The position numbers and the translations under genes were made by a program. From a virus, in the IMG/VR virus record IMGVR_UViG_3300020385_000032, positions 1 to 34,451 of that record: DNA of 34,451 nt. One strand, 5' to 3'. Below, in pieces: positions 32,083 to 34,451 of this stretch (positions are counted from its first letter, which is position 1; each line of letters begins with the position of its first letter). Under the pieces are notes generated by a model. The model was not told the DNA's origin. It did not search any database and was given only the letters and a program-made list of their open reading frames with translations.

Positions 32083-32985
32083 CTAACCCGCTATAAGTTC
32101 CTCAAAGGCAGAAATGACATTTTGTAATTGATCGGGGTGTACTAGTTTGATAGACCGTTTTGTTTCGTTGTGAGTCGCTTCATATTCATAATTGTTCACT
32201 GCATATGTCGTGTTCGAATCTCCACTGACTCCGAGGTATACTCCCAGTCTAGTTTGATAGAACTCAGGTGCAACTGCGGTGTAGTCCCCGCTCGATCCCG
32301 TCATTCCAAGGGGAGTCTCTTCAGCAGATGATGAAGCCAGTGGGTTTATGTCTGTGCCATCGGCCTTTTGGAATTTGTTCAATCCAAACAAACCGTCTTC
32401 AATCTTTTTAATCTTCGCTCGCTGGAGGACTCCTTCTCTCAAAACACCAATGACTTCATCAGCAACAAAACTGACATGCTCGCCCCCGTCAACTCGGATT
32501 CTACTCAAGGTGGGATCATGTTCAACAACCCTTGCCCTTGTTGTGAATTCATGTTGAATTGTACCGATGTCATCCGTGATGCCTGTGGTAGATGTTCTGA
32601 ACAGTGTCTCATCTGCGGAAAAAGTCATACCACTTGGCAGAACATTATTGTCATAATCGACAAGATAAAAGTACTTACCGAAATACTTTTTCTTGATATA
32701 GTTTTCCATTGAGATCGTATCAAGTGCCATATCATAGTATGGATTGAGGGCTTCGTTGAGAAGAAGAACGACCCAAAAGAAATCTGAACTATCATAGAGT
32801 CTATGTGAAATACTTTCTGGTGTGTCACCGTCTTGCGTATCATAGTCAATGAAAAATGAAGACTGTTCGGTCGATACATTTCTTGACCTGACTCTACGAA
32901 GAATATCTGTGACAAGTGTAATCCGAGCGTCCGTGTCGAACTCGTCTAGATATCTCAGTATTGGGAACTTATCAAAATACATCAA
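32083..32985 (-). CDS. 53: gp53-like baseplate wedge protein with LysM-like segment
   Basis: A 300-aa protein (T4 gp53 is about 196 aa). In T4, gp53 clamps wedges together near gp6, gp7 and gp25. The N-terminus (YFDKFPILRYLD, RITLVTDILRRVRSR) and residues about 46-100 (YDTQDGDTPESISHRLYDSS, DFFWVVLLLNEALNPYYD) match gp53 of T4-like phages, where this segment has a LysM-like fold. A long beta-rich insertion at about 115-250 includes EHDPTLSRIRVDGGEHVSF. The NYEYEATHNETKRSIKLVHP segment near the end is also typical. It overlaps gp48 by four bases (ATGA) and ends one base before gp27. Confidence 0.87.
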   Translation of the reverse strand: MMYFDKFPILRYLDEFDTDARITLVTDILRRVRSRNVSTEQSSFFIDYDTQDGDTPESISHRLYDSSDFFWVVLLLNEALNPYYDMALDTISMENYIKKKYFGKYFYLVDYDNNVLPSGMTFSADETLFRTSTTGITDDIGTIQHEFTTRARVVEHDPTLSRIRVDGGEHVSFVADEVIGVLREGVLQRAKIKKIEDGLFGLNKFQKADGTDINPLASSSAEETPLGMTGSSGDYTAVAPEFYQTRLGVYLGVSGDSNTTYAVNNYEYEATHNETKRSIKLVHPDQLQNVISAFEELIAG

Positions 32986-34340
32986 TAACCTTCCTCAATA
33001 TCTTCTCTGACCAGTGGTCTGAGTTCGGTGAATTGCATGGTAAGTGAAGTTCTGACTGGACTACCATCTGGGAACGTAGCGTTAATTCCGTTTGGTGTGT
33101 AGTCAACGTTTATGGCAGTAAGAGCGCATCTTCCGAGTTTGTTCAAGAACAGATTTTCTGCTACTACACCATTATTGAATACTTTGTAGTATCGTATTTC
33201 AAACTCGTCGGGGAGGTTTAGAAACGTACCACCAACCGCCAGTGATGGGTGTGCTTTCTTTCTAAACGCACGGATGATTTTTGAAACTTCAACGGCTTCT
33301 TTTTGGTTCTTTGGTGCAAACGAGAATGTAAAATCAAAACCTCTCGCATTGACTCCCTGAAAGGTTTGTTGCATTCTTGGGTTTATGGCAAGACCAGATA
33401 CTTGTGTGAGGGCAGCTTCAGCATTCGCAGCGACACCAGCAATACTAGCGGCATCATCAATGACACCCGCTACTGCTCTTTTAGCTAGTCCCCCTAAACC
33501 TTCGAAATCAAAATTAGTGAGGGACTCAACAGCTTTTGCTATTTCAAAATTTACGTTGTTGTATCCGATAGATCCAGAATTGACTAACTTGTTTGGAAGG
33601 TATAACGCTATGTTTGAATTTGATTTTTCCGTCGAAGAAGTAAACCGCAATCTACCCTCAGCAGATACTCTTCTTTGCACACCTAATAGTTTTTGTTGTT
33701 CGATAGTAGATCGAGATCTGTCTTGAATAAAACTTTCATGTGATCGCGTCGTTGAATCTGAGGCATCGGTTAGCTGTTTGAACGATAATTCCGACTCATC
33801 AGCAATTTCTTGTGCCGCTTGTCTTTGAACCGTCAAACGATCCACTTCTTCCTTAGCCTGACCAGTAGCAAATTCAATATCTCTTATACTCTCACTAGCA
33901 AAACCTATTTGATTCGCAAACATAGAGTCCAATGAACCGGGACCAGTAAAAAAATCTCTACCTTTATTTGCTGGTGGCATGTATAGCTCGGATCGATCCT
34001 GTTCGAGATCTGTTCTATACAACTGCGCTTCGATTCCTGCTTGCGCTATTTTTCCATATTTTTCATCTGCGACATCAATATCCTCTTCTAGTGTTAAAAC
34101 GTCTCGACCCGCCTGCCTACGTCTAGCTGCTGTTTTTTCGCCTTTGGTTTCGTAGCTAGTAAACATAATGAACTGATTATATTCATTCTCTCCTAGATCC
34201 TGTGGAAACTGGAGATCTTCTTGATCTGGAGTGCGGTTGAGTATTTCATTATCATTTGGAGATAGTTTATCAAAAACACCTTTACCCATAGGCATAACTT
34301 TAGAATTTTGTGCTGTTGTGTCGTTAGGAATCATCGACAT
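32982..34340 (-). CDS. 48: gp48-like baseplate tail-tube cap protein
   Basis: A 452-aa protein (T4 gp48 is 364 aa). In T4, gp48 and gp54 sit on top of the hub and start tail-tube growth. The C-terminal 130 residues carry the tube-fold pattern: RGFDFTFSFAPKNQKEAVEV, KIIRAFRKKAHP, DEFEIRYYKVF, LGRCALTAINVDYTPNG and SLTMQFTELRPLVREDIEEG. This is the usual end of marine gp48. Residues about 65-220 are polar and helical (KTAARRRQAGRDV, QRQAAQEIADESEL) and may be a helical extension. GGAGAGA seven bases upstream supports the start. It is the first gene of the minus-strand unit, divergent from gp4. gp54, a related fold, is the alternative, but gp48-gp53 adjacency and the LVREDIEEGY end favour gp48. 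Confidence 0.84.
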   Translation of the reverse strand: MSMIPNDTTAQNSKVMPMGKGVFDKLSPNDNEILNRTPDQEDLQFPQDLGENEYNQFIMFTSYETKGEKTAARRRQAGRDVLTLEEDIDVADEKYGKIAQAGIEAQLYRTDLEQDRSELYMPPANKGRDFFTGPGSLDSMFANQIGFASESIRDIEFATGQAKEEVDRLTVQRQAAQEIADESELSFKQLTDASDSTTRSHESFIQDRSRSTIEQQKLLGVQRRVSAEGRLRFTSSTEKSNSNIALYLPNKLVNSGSIGYNNVNFEIAKAVESLTNFDFEGLGGLAKRAVAGVIDDAASIAGVAANAEAALTQVSGLAINPRMQQTFQGVNARGFDFTFSFAPKNQKEAVEVSKIIRAFRKKAHPSLAVGGTFLNLPDEFEIRYYKVFNNGVVAENLFLNKLGRCALTAINVDYTPNGINATFPDGSPVRTSLTMQFTELRPLVREDIEEGY

Positions 34341-34368
34341 GTTTGTTTCTCTCCGTGATACATACAGT
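34341..34368. promoter_or_regulatory. Divergent 28-base region between gp48 and gp4
   Basis: This gap holds the GGAGAGA ribosome binding site of gp48 (34348-34354) on the minus strand. On its right edge lies a near-perfect short palindrome, CATACAGTATG (34361-34371), that includes the gp4 start codon. Promoters for both directions would have to lie inside the opposite gene. No clear TATAAATA was seen. Confidence 0.4.
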
Positions 34369-34451
34369 ATGAGCTATAAGGGAAGATATAAACCAAAAAA
34401 CCCATCAAAGTATATAGGTGACCCGACCAAGGTTATTTACAGAAGTCTTTG
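34369..34451 (+). CDS. 4: gp4-like head completion protein (partial, N-terminal 27 residues)
   Basis: The only plus-strand gene, cut by the right edge. The visible residues MSYKGRYKPKNPSKYIGDPT, then KVIYRSL, match the start of T4 gp4 (MAYSGKWVPKNISKYRGDPK, KITYRS) closely. In T4, gp4 is needed to finish the DNA-filled head before tail joining; the family has a nuclease-like fold. The start is chosen from this alignment, because no good Shine-Dalgarno sequence lies upstream. It points away from gp48. The rest of the gene is outside the window. Confidence 0.88.
   Translation, partial: MSYKGRYKPKNPSKYIGDPTKVIYRSL

Noticed and set aside
32982-34340. Assignment of the first gene as gp54
   Set aside because: gp48 and gp54 share the tube-like fold, but the adjacency to gp53 and the C-terminal pattern fit gp48 better.
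34384-34393. TATAAACC on the plus strand resembling a late promoter
   Set aside because: It lies inside the conserved gp4 coding sequence downstream of the start, and has two mismatches to TATAAATA.
1-34451. tRNA genes, CRISPR arrays, insertion sequences, attachment sites or riboswitches
   Set aside because: Coding sequence fills almost the whole window with gaps of at most 32 bases; no cloverleaf, spaced repeats, transposase motif or long leader was seen.

Overview
This window is part of the virion-structure region of a T4-like myovirus. Homologues of phage T4 neck and baseplate proteins are recognisable from conserved stretches, in this order along the minus strand: gp48, gp53, gp27, gp5, a PAAR tip, gp25, gp6, gp7, gp8, then gp13, gp14 and the start of gp15. 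The start of a gp4 homologue lies on the plus strand at the right edge. The AT-rich composition, the DUF4815-type baseplate protein and the replacement of T4 gp9-gp12 by large modular adhesins resemble marine T4-like phages of cyanobacteria or SAR11-type hosts. No host-diagnostic gene, tRNA or auxiliary metabolic gene is present, so the host stays open.

Layout from right to left, which is the direction of transcription. (1) 34451-34341: truncated gp4, divergent from gp48 across a 28-base gap. (2) 34340-25287: baseplate core and membrane-puncturing device, with gp48 tube cap, gp53 wedge, gp27 hub, a 51-aa small protein, gp5 hub/spike without lysozyme, a 720-aa protein joining a glycosidase-like region to a high-potential iron-sulfur-like four-cysteine motif, a PAAR spike tip, a 516-aa unknown and gp25. 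(3) 25287-18862: wedge proteins gp6 (with an unusual cysteine-rich tail), gp7 (only the conserved C-terminal core of the T4 protein) and gp8 (internally expanded). (4) 18850-2247: DUF4815-type protein, a small coiled-coil protein and five adhesin genes (two with collar domains, one short fibre with a jelly-roll-like module, one beta-helix spike, one LamG-containing fibre). (5) 2243-1: an 88-aa unknown, then neck and sheath-terminator genes gp13, gp14 and partial gp15.

The minus-strand genes are packed with overlaps (ATGA, TAATG, TGATG) or very short gaps. The longest gene-free stretch is 32 bases (1945-1976). This looks like one long, translationally coupled late unit. No terminator, RNA gene, CRISPR array, insertion sequence or attachment site was seen.

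The most unusual locus is the gp5 - 720-aa protein - PAAR cassette. The spike protein has no lysozyme domain, while the next gene encodes a TIM-barrel-like glycosidase candidate and a HiPIP-like cysteine motif. A second oddity is a pair of cysteine-rich repeats at the C-terminus of gp6, with a related short cysteine motif at the end of a separate tail fibre.
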